Shown here: one piece after another, positions 12,602-26,000 of the stretch | Layout of the letters: every line of letters starts with the position of its first letter | Numbering within the stretch: the first letter of the stretch is position 1 | Notes under the pieces: model-generated | What the model was told of the DNA's origin: nothing | Databases searched by the model: none | Seen by the model: the letters and a program-made list of their open reading frames with translations, nothing else | Assembly: GCA_964019055.1 (NCBI GenBank) | Contig: CAXHSA010000070.1 | Span: forward strand, 1-64,000 | Source of the DNA: Anthopleura xanthogrammica | Taxonomy: Eukaryota; Cnidaria; Anthozoa; Actiniaria; Actiniidae | Direction: 5' to 3' | Length of the DNA stretch: 64,000 nt | Made by a program: the position numbers and the translations under genes

Positions 12602-15600
12602 AGCAAAACAGTGTTTTTGACACCCAAAATGTGCTTTTCTCGCCCAAAAGGTGCGTTTAGCAGTGAAAAAGTGGTGTTTTGGGCCAAAGAAAATTCTCAG
12701 CAAAATTCCAATTTTGTCAGCAAAAAACAGTTTTTTGGACCAAAAAGCACCTTTTCTCAGCCAAAACCCCATTTTTTTTCGCCAAAACGTCGTGTTTTTA
12801 TCTTGTGAGGTCTTTTCAGGAGCAAAAAGTGGTGGTTTCAGCAAACAGGTCCTACCGTCAGCGAAAAACCTAGTTTTGAGAGCCAAAATGGCCATTTTTC
12901 AGTTTTTTGGGCTAAAAAGGTTTTTTTTCTAGCAAAACAGTGTTTTTGACACCCAAAATGTGCTTTTCTCGCCCAAAAGGTGCGTTTAGCAGTGAAAAAG
13001 TGGTGTTTTGGGCCAAAGAAAATTCTCAGCAAAATTCCAATTTTGTCAGCAAAAAACAGTTTTTTGGACCAAAAAGCACCTTTTCTCAGCCAAAACCCCA
13101 TTTTTTTTCGCCAAAACGTCGTGTTTTTATCTTGTGAGGTCTTTTCAGGAGCAAAAAGTGGTGGTTTCAGCAAACAGGTCCTACCGTCAGCGAAAAACCT
13201 AGTTTTGAGAGCCAAAATGGCCATTTTTCAGTTTTTTGGGCTAAAAAGGTTTTTTTTCTAGCAAAACAGTGTTTTTGACACCCAAAATGTGCTTTTCTCG
13301 CCCAAAAGGTGCGTTTAGCAGTGAAAAAGTGGTGTTTTGGGCCAAAGAAAATTCTCAGCAAAATTCCAATTTTGTCAGCAAAAAACAGTTTTTTGGACCA
13401 AAAAGCACCTTTTCTCAGCCAAAACCCCATTTTTTTTCGCCAAAACGTCGTGTTTTTATCTTGTGAGGTCTTTTCAGGAGCAAAAAGTGGTGGTTTCAGC
13501 AAACAGGTCCTACCGTCAGCGAAAAACCTAGTTTTGAGAGCCAAAATGGCCATTTTTCAGTTTTTTGGGCTAAAAAGGTTTTTTTTTCTAGCAAAACAGT
13601 GTTTTTGACACCCAAAATGTGCTTTTCTCGCCCAAAAGGTGCGTTTAGCAGTGAAAAAGTGGTGTTTTGGGCCAAAGAAAATTCTCAGCAAAATTCCAAT
13701 TTTGTCAGCAAAAAACAGTTTTTTGGACCAAAAAGCACCTTTTCTCAGCCAAAACCCCATTTTTTTTTCGCCAAAACGTCGTGTTTTTATCTTGTGAGGT
13801 CTTTTCAGGAGCAAAAAGTGGTGGTTTCAGCAAACAGGTCCTACCGTCAGCGAAAAACCTAGTTTTGAGAGCCAAAATGGCCATTTTTCAGTTTTTTGGG
13901 CTAAAAAGGTTTTTTTTCTAGCAAAACAGTGTTTTTGACACCCAAAATGTGCTTTTCTCGCCCAAAAGGTGCGTTTAGCAGTGAAAAAGTGGTGTTTTGG
14001 GCCAAAGAAAATTCTCAGCAAAATTCCAATTTTGTCAGCAAAAAACAGTTTTTTGGACCAAAAAGCACCTTTTCTCAGCCAAAACCCCATTTTTTTTCGC
14101 CAAAACGTCGTGTTTTTATCTTGTGAGGTCTTTTCAGGAGCAAAAAGTGGTGGTTTCAGCAAACAGGTCCTACCGTCAGCGAAAAACCTAGTTTTGAGAG
14201 CCAAAATGGCCATTTTTCAGTTTTTTGGGCTAAAAAGGTTTTTTTTCTAGCAAAACAGTGTTTTTGACACCCAAAATGTGCTTTTCTCGCCCAAAAGGTG
14301 CGTTTAGCAGTGAAAAAGTGGTGTTTTGGGCCAAAGAAAATTCTCAGCAAAATTCCAATTTTGTCAGCAAAAAACAGTTTTTTGGACCAAAAAGCACCTT
14401 TTCTCAGCCAAAACCCCATTTTTTTTCGCCAAAACGTCGTGTTTTTATCTTGTGAGGTCTTTTCAGGAGCAAAAAGTGGTGGTTTCAGCAAACAGGTCCT
14501 ACCGTCAGCGAAAAACCTAGTTTTGAGAGCCAAAATGGCCATTTTTCAGTTTTTTGGGCTAAAAAGGTTTTTTTTCTAGCAAAACAGTGTTTTTGACACC
14601 CAAAATGTGCTTTTCTCGCCCAAAAGGTGCGTTTAGCAGTGAAAAAGTGGTGTTTTGGGCCAAAGAAAATTCTCAGCAAAATTCCAATTTTGTCAGCAAA
14701 AAACAGTTTTTTGGACCAAAAAGCACCTTTTCTCAGCCAAAACCCCATTTTTTTTCGCCAAAACGTCGTGTTTTTATCTTGTGAGGTCTTTTCAGGAGCA
14801 AAAAGTGGTGGTTTCAGCAAACAGGTCCTACCGTCAGCGAAAAACCTAGTTTTGAGAGCCAAAATGGCCATTTTTCAGTTTTTTGGGCTAAAAAGGTTTT
14901 TTTTCTAGCAAAACAGTGTTTTTGACACCCAAAATGTGCTTTTCTCGCCCAAAAGGTGCGTTTAGCAGTGAAAAAGTGGTGTTTTGGGCCAAAGAAAATT
15001 CTCAGCAAAATTCCAATTTTGTCAGCAAAAAACAGTTTTTTTGGACCAAAAAGCACCTTTTCTCAGCCAAAACCCCATTTTTTTTCGCCAAAACGTCGTG
15101 TTTTTATCTTGTGAGGTCTTTTCAGGAGCAAAAAGTGGTGGTTTCAGCAAACAGGTCCTACCGTCAGCGAAAAACCTAGTTTTGAGAGCCAAAATGGCCA
15201 TTTTTCAGTTTTTTGGGCTAAAAAGGTTTTTTTTCTAGCAAAACAGTGTTTTTGACACCCAAAATGTGCTTTTCTCGCCCAAAAGGTGCGTTTAGCAGTG
15301 AAAAAGTGGTGTTTTGGGCCAAAGAAAATTCTCAGCAAAATTCCAATTTTGTCAGCAAAAAACAGTTTTTTTGGACCAAAAAGCACCTTTTCTCAGCCAA
15401 AACCCCATTTTTTTTCGCCAAAACGTCGTGTTTTTATCTTGTGAGGTCTTTTCAGGAGCAAAAAGTGGTGGTTTCAGCAAACAGGTCCTACCGTCAGCGA
15501 AAAACCTAGTTTTGAGAGCCAAAATGGCCATTTTTCAGTTTTTTGGGCTAAAAAGGTTTTTTTTCTAGCAAAACAGTGTTTTTGACACCCAAAATGTGCT

Positions 15601-18600
15601 TTTCTCGCCCAAAAGGTGCGTTTAGCAGTGAAAAAGTGGTGTTTTGGGCCAAAGAAAATTCTCAGCAAAATTCCAATTTTGTCAGCAAAAAACAGTTTTT
15701 TGGACCAAAAAGCACCTTTTCTCAGCCAAAACCCCATTTTTTTTCGCCAAAACGTCGTGTTTTTATCTTGTGAGGTCTTTTCAGGAGCAAAAAGTGGTGG
15801 TTTCAGCAAACAGGTCCTACCGTCAGCGAAAAACCTAGTTTTGAGAGCCAAAATGGCCATTTTTCAGTTTTTTGGGCTAAAAAGGTTTTTTTTCTAGCAA
15901 AACAGTGTTTTTGACACCCAAAATGTGCTTTTCTCGCCCAAAAGGTGCGTTTAGCAGTGAAAAAGTGGTGTTTTGGGCCAAAGAAAATTCTCAGCAAAAT
16001 TCCAATTTTGTCAGCAAAAAACAGTTTTTTGGACCAAAAAGCACCTTTTCTCAGCCAAAACCCCATTTTTTTTCGCCAAAACGTCGTGTTTTTATCTTGT
16101 GAGGTCTTTTCAGGAGCAAAAAGTGGTGGTTTCAGCAAACAGGTCCTACCGTCAGCGAAAAACCTAGTTTTGAGAGCCAAAATGGCCATTTTTCAGTTTT
16201 TTGGGCTAAAAAGGTTTTTTTTCTAGCAAAACAGTGTTTTTGACACCCAAAATGTGCTTTTCTCGCCCAAAAGGTGCGTTTAGCAGTGAAAAAGTGGTGT
16301 TTTGGGCCAAAGAAAATTCTCAGCAAAATTCCAATTTTGTCAGCAAAAAACAGTTTTTTGGACCAAAAAGCACCTTTTCTCAGCCAAAACCCCATTTTTT
16401 TTCGCCAAAACGTCGTGTTTTTATCTTGTGAGGTCTTTTCAGGAGCAAAAAGTGGTGGTTTCAGCAAACAGGTCCTACCGTCAGCGAAAAACCTAGTTTT
16501 GAGAGCCAAAATGGCCATTTTTCAGTTTTTTGGGCTAAAAAGGTTTTTTTTCTAGCAAAACAGTGTTTTTGACACCCAAAATGTGCTTTTCTCGCCCAAA
16601 AGGTGCGTTTAGCAGTGAAAAAGTGGTGTTTTGGGCCAAAGAAAATTCTCAGCAAAATTCCAATTTTGTCAGCAAAAAACAGTTTTTTGGACCAAAAAGC
16701 ACCTTTTCTCAGCCAAAACCCCATTTTTTTTCGCCAAAACGTCGTGTTTTTATCTTGTGAGGTCTTTTCAGGAGCAAAAAGTGGTGGTTTCAGCAAACAG
16801 GTCCTACCGTCAGCGAAAAACCTAGTTTTGAGAGCCAAAATGGCCATTTTTCAGTTTTTTGGGCTAAAAAGGTTTTTTTTCTAGCAAAACAGTGTTTTTG
16901 ACACCCAAAATGTGCTTTTCTCGCCCAAAAGGTGCGTTTAGCAGTGAAAAAGTGGTGTTTTGGGCCAAAGAAAATTCTCAGCAAAATTCCAATTTTGTCA
17001 GCAAAAAACAGTTTTTTGGACCAAAAAGCACCTTTTCTCAGCCAAAACCCCATTTTTTTTCGCCAAAACGTCGTGTTTTTATCTTGTGAGGTCTTTTCAG
17101 GAGCAAAAAGTGGTGGTTTCAGCAAACAGGTCCTACCGTCAGCGAAAAACCTAGTTTTGAGAGCCAAAATGGCCATTTTTCAGTTTTTTGGGCTAAAAAG
17201 GTTTTTTTTCTAGCAAAACAGTGTTTTTGACACCCAAAATGTGCTTTTCTCGCCCAAAAGGTGCGTTTAGCAGTGAAAAAGTGGTGTTTTGGGCCAAAGA
17301 AAATTCTCAGCAAAATTCCAATTTTGTCAGCAAAAAACAGTTTTTTGGACCAAAAAGCACCTTTTCTCAGCCAAAACCCCATTTTTTTTCGCCAAAACGT
17401 CGTGTTTTTATCTTGTGAGGTCTTTTCAGGAGCAAAAAGTGGTGGTTTCAGCAAACAGGTCCTACCGTCAGCGAAAAACCTAGTTTTGAGAGCCAAAATG
17501 GCCATTTTTCAGTTTTTTGGGCTAAAAAGGTTTTTTTTCTAGCAAAACAGTGTTTTTGACACCCAAAATGTGCTTTTCTCGCCCAAAAGGTGCGTTTAGC
17601 AGTGAAAAAGTGGTGTTTTGGGCCAAAGAAAATTCTCAGCAAAATTCCAATTTTGTCAGCAAAAAACAGTTTTTTGGACCAAAAAGCACCTTTTCTCAGC
17701 CAAAACCCCATTTTTTTTCGCCAAAACGTCGTGTTTTTATCTTGTGAGGTCTTTTCAGGAGCAAAAAGTGGTGGTTTCAGCAAACAGGTCCTACCGTCAG
17801 CGAAAAACCTAGTTTTGAGAGCCAAAATGGCCATTTTTCAGTTTTTTGGGCTAAAAAGGTTTTTTTTCTAGCAAAACAGTGTTTTTGACACCCAAAATGT
17901 GCTTTTCTCGCCCAAAAGGTGCGTTTAGCAGTGAAAAAGTGGTGTTTTGGGCCAAAGAAAATTCTCAGCAAAATTCCAATTTTGTCAGCAAAAAACAGTT
18001 TTTTGGACCAAAAAGCACCTTTTCTCAGCCAAAACCCCATTTTTTTCGCCAAAACGTCGTGTTTTTATCTTGTGAGGTCTTTTCAGGAGCAAAAAGTGGT
18101 GGTTTCAGCAAACAGGTCCTACCGTCAGCGAAAAACCTAGTTTTGAGAGCCAAAATGGCCATTTTTCAGTTTTTTGGGCTAAAAAGGTTTTTTTTCTAGC
18201 AAAACAGTGTTTTTGACACCCAAAATGTGCTTTTCTCGCCCAAAAGGTGCGTTTAGCAGTGAAAAAGTGGTGTTTTGGGCCAAAGAAAATTCTCAGCAAA
18301 ATTCCAATTTTGTCAGCAAAAAACAGTTTTTTGGACCAAAAAGCACCTTTTCTCAGCCAAAACCCCATTTTTTTTCGCCAAAACGTCGTGTTTTTATCTT
18401 GTGAGGTCTTTTCAGGAGCAAAAAGTGGTGGTTTCAGCAAACAGGTCCTACCGTCAGCGAAAAACCTAGTTTTGAGAGCCAAAATGGCCATTTTTCAGTT
18501 TTTTGGGCTAAAAAGGTTTTTTTTCTAGCAAAACAGTGTTTTTGACACCCAAAATGTGCTTTTCTCGCCCAAAAGGTGCGTTTAGCAGTGAAAAAGTGGT

Positions 18601-18855
18601 GTTTTGGGCCAAAGAAAATTCTCAGCAAAATTCCAATTTTGTCAGCAAAAAACAGTTTTTTGGACCAAAAAGCACCTTTTCTCAGCCAAAACCCCATTTT
18701 TTTTCGCCAAAACGTCGTGTTTTTATCTTGTGAGGTCTTTTCAGGAGCAAAAAGTGGTGGTTTCAGCAAACAGGTCCTACCGTCAGCGAAAAACCTAGTT
18801 TTGAGAGCCAAAATGGCCATTTTTCAGTTTTTTGGGCTAAAAAGGTTTTTTTTCT
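12602..18855. repeat. Block of mainly G-type satellite monomers (about 19 copies)
   Basis: Every unit in this block reads six T then GG at the typing site, except two adjacent 330-bp units (around 14907-15566) that read seven T then GG. One unit has a shorter T run near 18042 and a unit near 13570-13760 has two one-base T insertions. The block is bounded by a 330-bp unit on the left and a T-type unit on the right (from 18856). It is a local homogenisation domain of the array rather than a separate element. Confidence 0.8.
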
Positions 18856-20817
18856 AGCAAAACAGTGTTTTTGACACCCAAAATGTGCTTTTCTCGCCCA
18901 AAAGGTGCGTTTAGCAGTGAAAAAGTGGTGTTTTGGGCCAAAGAAAATTCTCAGCAAAATTCCAATTTTGTCAGCAAAAAACAGTTTTTTTGACCAAAAA
19001 GCACCTTTTCTCAGCCAAAACCCCATTTTTTTTCGCCAAAACGTCGTGTTTTTATCTTGTGAGGTCTTTTCAGGAGCAAAAAGTGGTGGTTTCAGCAAAC
19101 AGGTCCTACCGTCAGCGAAAAACCTAGTTTTGAGAGCCAAAATGGCCATTTTTCAGTTTTTTGGGCTAAAAAGGTTTTTTTTCTAGCAAAACAGTGTTTT
19201 TGACACCCAAAATGTGCTTTTCTCGCCCAAAAGGTGCGTTTAGCAGTGAAAAAGTGGTGTTTTGGGCCAAAGAAAATTCTCAGCAAAATTCCAATTTTGT
19301 CAGCAAAAAACAGTTTTTTGGACCAAAAAGCACCTTTTCTCAGCCAAAACCCCATTTTTTTTCGCCAAAACGTCGTGTTTTTATCTTGTGAGGTCTTTTC
19401 AGGAGCAAAAAGTGGTGGTTTCAGCAAACAGGTCCTACCGTCAGCGAAAAACCTAGTTTTGAGAGCCAAAATGGCCATTTTTCAGTTTTTTGGGCTAAAA
19501 AGGTTTTTTTTCTAGCAAAACAGTGTTTTTGACACCCAAAATGTGCTTTTCTCGCCCAAAAGGTGCGTTTAGCAGTGAAAAAGTGGTGTTTTGGGCCAAA
19601 GAAAATTCTCAGCAAAATTCCAATTTTGTCAGCAAAAAACAGTTTTTTGGACCAAAAAGCACCTTTTCTCAGCCAAAACCCCATTTTTTTTCGCCAAAAC
19701 GTCGTGTTTTTATCTTGTGAGGTCTTTTCAGGAGCAAAAAGTGGTGGTTTCAGCAAACAGGTCCTACCGTCAGCGAAAAACCTAGTTTTGAGAGCCAAAA
19801 TGGCCATTTTTCAGTTTTTTGGGCTAAAAAGGTTTTTTTTCTAGCAAAACAGTGTTTTTGACACCCAAAATGTGCTTTTCTCGCCCAAAAGGTGCGTTTA
19901 GCAGTGAAAAAGTGGTGTTTTGGGCCAAAGAAAATTCTCAGCAAAATTCCAATTTTGTCAGCAAAAAACAGTTTTTTGGACCAAAAAGCACCTTTTCTCA
20001 GCCAAAACCCCATTTTTTTTCGCCAAAACGTCGTGTTTTTATCTTGTGAGGTCTTTTCAGGAGCAAAAAGTGGTGGTTTCAGCAAACAGGTCCTACCGTC
20101 AGCGAAAAACCTAGTTTTGAGAGCCAAAATGGCCATTTTTCAGTTTTTTGGGCTAAAAAGGTTTTTTTTCTAGCAAAACAGTGTTTTTGACACCCAAAAT
20201 GTGCTTTTCTCGCCCAAAAGGTGCGTTTAGCAGTGAAAAAGTGGTGTTTTGGGCCAAAGAAAATTCTCAGCAAAATTCCAATTTTGTCAGCAAAAAACAG
20301 TTTTTTTGGACCAAAAAGCACCTTTTCTCAGCCAAAACCCCATTTTTTTTCGCCAAAACGTCGTGTTTTTATCTTGTGAGGTCTTTTCAGGAGCAAAAAG
20401 TGGTGGTTTCAGCAAACAGGTCCTACCGTCAGCGAAAAACCTAGTTTTGAGAGCCAAAATGGCCATTTTTCAGTTTTTTGGGCTAAAAAGGTTTTTTTTC
20501 TAGCAAAACAGTGTTTTTGACACCCAAAATGTGCTTTTCTCGCCCAAAAGGTGCGTTTAGCAGTGAAAAAGTGGTGTTTTGGGCCAAAGAAAATTCTCAG
20601 CAAAATTCCAATTTTGTCAGCAAAAAACAGTTTTTTTGACCAAAAAGCACCTTTTCTCAGCCAAAACCCCATTTTTTTTCGCCAAAACGTCGTGTTTTTA
20701 TCTTGTGAGGTCTTTTCAGGAGCAAAAAGTGGTGGTTTCAGCAAACAGGTCCTACCGTCAGCGAAAAACCTAGTTTTGAGAGCCAAAATGGCCATTTTCA
20801 GTTTTTTGGGCTAAAAA

Positions 20818-20890
20818 GGTTTGAGGTCTTTTCAGCGAGCCAAAATGGCCATTTTTCAGTTTTTTGGGCTAAAAGGTTTTTTTCCTAGCA
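20818..20890. repeat. Compressed, rearranged satellite fragment
   Basis: After a normal unit the order of monomer segments breaks down. The 'aaaaaggttt' end jumps to 'gaggtcttttcag', then to 'cgagccaaaatggcc', then through an altered 'aaaaggtttttttcc' to 'tagcagtgaaaaag'. Two internal portions of the monomer are therefore skipped: about 'gagcaaaaag' to 'ttttgag', and 'caaaacagtg' to 'gcgttta'. All segments keep the array orientation, as expected for deletions by unequal exchange or slippage between the short internal subunits. The following unit also has an extra G in 'ttttggggcc'. Confidence 0.85.
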
Positions 20891-22370
20891 GTGAAAAAGT
20901 GGTGTTTTGGGGCCAAAGAAAATTCTCAGCAAAATTCCAATTTTGTCAGCAAAAAACAGTTTTTTTGACCAAAAAGCACCTTTTCTCAGCCAAAACCCCA
21001 TTTTTTTCGCCAAAACGTCGTGTTTTTATCTTGTGAGGTCTTTTCAGGAGCAAAAAGTGGTGGTTTCAGCAAACAGGTCCTACCGTCAGCGAAAAACCTA
21101 GTTTTGAGAGCCAAAATGGCCATTTTTCAGTTTTTTGGGCTAAAAAGGTTTTTTTTCTAGCAAAACAGTGTTTTTGACACCCAAAATGTGCTTTTCTCGC
21201 CCAAAAGGTGCGTTTAGCAGTGAAAAAGTGGTATTTTGGGCCAAAGAAAATTCTCAGCAAAATTCCAATTTTGTCAGCAAAAAACAGTTTTTTTGACCAA
21301 AAAGCACCTTTTCTCAGCCAAAACCCCATTTTTTTTCGCCAAAACGTCGTGTTTTATCTTGTGAGGTCTTTTCAGGAGCAAAAAGTGGTGGTTTCAGCAA
21401 ACAGGTCCTACCGTCAGCGAAAACCTAGTTTTGAGAGCCAAAATGGCCATTTTTCAGTTTTTTGGGCTAAAAAGGTTTTTTTTCTAGCAAAACAGTGTTT
21501 TTGACACCCAAAATGTGCTTTTCTCGCCCAAAAGGTGCGTTTAGCAGTGAAAAAGTGGTGTTTTGGGCCAAAGAAAATTCTCAGCAAAATTCCAATTTTG
21601 TCAGCAAAAAACAGTTTTTTTGACCAAAAAGCACCTTTTCTCAGCCAAAACCCCATTTTTTTTCGCCAAAACGTCGTGTTTTTATCTTGTGAGGTCTTTT
21701 CAGGAGCAAAAAGTGGTGGTTTCAGCAAACAGGTCCTACCGTCAGCGAAAAACCTAGTTTTGAGAGCCAAAATGGCCATTTTTCAGTTTTTTGGGCTAAA
21801 AAGGTTTTTTTTCTAGCAAAACAGTGTTTTTGACACCCAAAATGTGCTTTTCTCGCCCAAAAGGTGCGTTTAGCAGTGAAAAAGTGGTGTTTTGGGCCAA
21901 AGAAAATTCTCAGCAAAATTCCAATTTTGTCAGCAAAAAACAGTTTTTTGGACCAAAAAGCACCTTTTCTCAGCCAAAACCCCATTTTTTTTCGCCAAAA
22001 CGTCGTGTTTTTATCTTGTGAGGTCTTTTCAGGAGCAAAAAGTGGTGGTTTCAGCAAACAGGTCCTACCGTCAGCGAAAAACCTAGTTTTGAGAGCCAAA
22101 ATGGCCATTTTTCAGTTTTTTGGGCTAAAAAGGTTTTTTTTCTAGCAAAACAGTGTTTTTGACACCCAAAATGTGCTTTTCTCGCCCAAAAGGTGCGTTT
22201 AGCAGTGAAAAAGTGGTGTTTTGGGCCAAAGAAAATTCTCAGCAAAATTCCAATTTTGTCAGCAAAAAACAGTTTTTTTGACCAAAAAGCACCTTTTCTC
22301 AGCCAAAACCCCATTTTTTTTCGCCAAAACGTCGTGTTTTTATCTTGTGAGGTCTTTTCAGGAGCAAAAA

Positions 22371-23099
22371 GTGGTGGTTTCAGCAAACAGGTCCTACCGT
22401 CAGCGAAAAACCTAGTTTTGAGAGCCAAAATGGCCATTTTTCAGTTTTTTGGGCTAAAAAGGTTTTTTTTCTAGCAAAACAGTGTTTTTGACACCCAAAA
22501 TGTGCTTTTCTCGCCCAAAAGGTGCGTTTAGCAGTGAAAAAGTGGTGTTTTGGGCCAAAGAAAATTCTCAGCAAAATTCCAATTTTGTCAGCAAAAAACA
22601 GTTTTTTGGACAAAAAAGCACCTTTTCTCAGCCAAAACCCCATTTTTTTTCGCCAAAACGTCGTGTTTTTATCTTGTGAGGTCTTTTCAGGAGCAAAAAG
22701 TGGTGGTTTCAGCAAACAGGTCCTACCGTCAGCGAAAAACCTAGTTTTGAGAGCCAAAATGGCCATTTTTTCAGTTTTTTGGGCTAAAAAGGTTTTTTTT
22801 CTAGCAAAACAGTGTTTTTGACACCCAAAATGTGCTTTTCTCGCCCAAAAGGTGCGTTTAGCAGTGAAAAAGTGGTGTTTTGGGCCAAAGAAAATTCTCA
22901 GCAAAATTCCAATTTTGTCAGCAAAAAACAGTTTTTTTGACCAAAAAGCACCTTTTCTCAGCCAAAACCCCATTTTTTTTCGCCAAAACGTCGTGTTTTT
23001 ATCTTGTGAGGTCTTTTCAGGAGCAAAAAGTGGTGGTTTCAGCAAACAGGTCCTACCGTCAGCGAAAAACCTAGTTTTGAGAGCCAAAATGGCCATTTT
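22371..23099. repeat. 330-bp satellite unit that joins two repeat reading frames
   Basis: A one-base T insertion near 22770 ('ccattttttcag') makes one unit 330 bp, a multiple of three. As a result the minus-strand open frame, normally 128 codons, runs on for 238 codons (23096 to 22380). The translation is the same basic, aromatic-rich peptide twice over. I regard it as an accident of unit length, not a gene. It shows that any 330-bp unit restores frame between neighbours, while the usual 329-bp unit breaks it. Confidence 0.8.
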
Positions 23100-26000
23100 T
23101 CAGTTTTTTGGGCTAAAAAGGTTTTTTTTCTAGCAAAACAGTGTTTTTGACACCCAAAATGTGCTTATCTCGCCCAAAAGGTGCGTTTAGCAGTGAAAAA
23201 GTGGTGTTTTGGGCCAAAGAAAATTCTCAGCAAAATTCCAATTTTGTCAGCAAAAAACAGTTTTTTTGACCAAAAAGCACCTTTTCTCAGCCAAAACCCC
23301 ATTTTTTTTCGCCAAAACGTCGTGTTTTTATCTTGTGAGGTCTTTTCAGGAGCAAAAAGTGGTGGTTTCAGCAAACAGGTCCTACCGTCAGCGAAAAACC
23401 TAGTTTTGAGAGCCAAAATGGCCATTTTTCAGTTTTTTGGGCTAAAAAGGTTTTTTTTCTAGCAAAACAGTGTTTTTGACACCCAAAATGTGCTTATCTC
23501 GCCCAAAAGGTGCGTTTAGCAGTGAAAAAGTGGTGTTTTGGGCCAAAGAAAATTCTCAGCAAAATTCCAATTTTGTCAGCAAAAAACAGTTTTTTTGACC
23601 AAAAAGCACCTTTTCTCAGCCAAAACCCCATTTTTTTTCGCCAAAACGTCGTGTTTTTATCTTGTGAGGTCTTTTCAGGAGCAAAAAGTGGTGGTTTCAG
23701 CAAACAGGTCCTACCGTCAGCGAAAAACCTAGTTTTGAGAGCCAAAATGGCCATTTTTCAGTTTTTTGGGCTAAAAAGGTTTTTTTTCTAGCAAAACAGT
23801 GTTTTTGACACCCAAAATGTGCTTTTCTCGCCCAAAAGGTGCGTTTAGCAGTGAAAAAGTGGTGTTTTGGGCCAAAGAAAATTCTCAGCAAAATTCCAAT
23901 TTTGTCAGCAAAAAACAGTTTTTTTGACCAAAAAGCACCTTTTCTCAGCCAAAACCCCATTTTTTTTCGCCAAAACGTCGTGTTTTTATCTTGTGAGGTC
24001 TTTTCAGGAGCAAAAAGTGGTGGTTTCAGCAAACAGGTCCTACCGTCAGCGAAAAACCTAGTTTTGAGAGCCAAAATGGCCATTTTTCAGTTTTTTGGGC
24101 TAAAAAGGTTTTTTTTCTAGCAAAACAGTGTTTTTGACACCCAAAATGTGCTTTTCTCGCCCAAAAGGTGCGTTTAGCAGTGAAAAAGTGGTGTTTTGGG
24201 CCAAAGAAAATTCTCAGCAAAATTCCAATTTTGTCAGCAAAAAACAGTTTTTTTGACCAAAAAGCACCTTTTCTCAGCCAAAACCCCATTTTTTTTCGCC
24301 AAAACGTCGTGTTTTTATCTTGTGAGGTCTTTTCAGGAGCAAAAAGTGGTGGTTTCAGCAAACAGGTCCTACCGTCAGCGAAAAACCTAGTTTTGAGGGC
24401 CAAAATGGCCATTTTTCAGTTTTTTGGGCTAAAAAGGTTTTTTTTCTAGCAAAACAGTGTTTTTGACACCCAAAATGTGCTTTTCTCGCCCAAAAGGTGC
24501 GTTTAGCAGTGAAAAAGTGGTGTTTTGGGCCAAAGAAAATTCTCAGCAAAATTCCAATTTTGTCAGCAAAAACAGTTTTTTTGACCAAAAAGCACCTTTT
24601 CTCAGCCAAAACCCCATTTTTTTTCGCCAAAACGTCGTGTTTTTATCTTGTGAGGTCTTTTCAGGAGCAAAAAGTGGTGGTTTCAGCAAACAGGTCCTAC
24701 CGTCAGCGAAAAACCTAGTTTTGAGAGCCAAAATGGCCATTTTTCAGTTTTTTGGGCTAAAAAGGTTTTTTTTCTAGCAAAACAGTGTTTTTGACACCCA
24801 AAATGTGCTTTTCTCGCCCAAAAGGTGCGTTTAGCAGTGAAAAAGTGGTGTTTTGGGCCAAAGAAAATTCTCAGCAAAATTCCAATTTTGTCAGCAAAAA
24901 ACAGTTTTTTTGACCAAAAAGCACCTTTTCTCAGCCAAAACCCCATTTTTTTTCGCCAAAACGTCGTGTTTTTATCTTGTGAGGTCTTTTCAGGAGCAAA
25001 AAGTGGTGGTTTCAGCAAACAGGTCCTACCGTCAGCGAAAAACCTAGTTTTGAGAGCCAAAATGGCCATTTTTCAGTTTTTTGGGCTAAAAAGGTTTTTT
25101 TTCTAGCAAAACAGTGTTTTTGACACCCAAAATGTGCTTTTCTCGCCCAAAAGGTGCGTTTAGCAGTGAAAAAGTGGTGTTTTGGGCCAAAGAAAATTCT
25201 CAGCAAAATTCCAATTTTGTCAGCAAAAAACAGTTTTTTTGACCAAAAAGCACCTTTTCTCAGCCAAAACCCCATTTTTTTTCGCCAAAACGTCGTGTTT
25301 TTATCTTGTGAGGTCTTTTCAGGAGCAAAAAGTGGTGGTTTCAGCAAACAGGTCCTACCGTCGGCGAAAAACCTAGTTTTGAGAGCCAAAATGGCCATTT
25401 TTCAGTTTTTTGGGCTAAAAAGGTTTTTTTTTCTAGCAAAACAGTGTTTTTGACACCCAAAATGTGCTTTTCTCGCCCAAAAGGTGCGTTTAGCAGTGAA
25501 AAAGTGGTGTTTTGGGCCAAAGAAAATTCTCAGCAAAATTCCAATTTTGTCAGCAAAAAACAGTTTTTTTGACCAAAAAGCACCTTTTCTCAGCCAAAAC
25601 CCCATTTTTTTTCGCCAAAACGTCGTGTTTTTATCTCGTGAGGTCTTTTCAGGAGCAAAAAGTGGTGGTTTCAGCAAACAGGTCCTACCGTCAGCGAAAA
25701 ACCTAGTTTTGAGAGCCAAAATGGCCATTTTTCAGTTTTTTGGGCTAAAAAGGTTTTTTTTCTAGCAAAACAGTGTTTTTGACACCCAAAATGTGCTTTT
25801 CTCGCCCAAAAGGTGCGTTTAGCAGTGAAAAAGTGGTGTTTTGGGCCAAAGAAAATTCTCAGCAAAATTCCAATTTTGTCAGCAAAAAACAGTTTTTTTG
25901 ACCAAAAAGCACCTTTTCTCAGCCAAAACCCCATTTTTTTTCGCCAAAACGTCGTGTTTTATCTTGTGAGGTCTTTTCAGGAGCAAAAAGTGGTGGTTTC

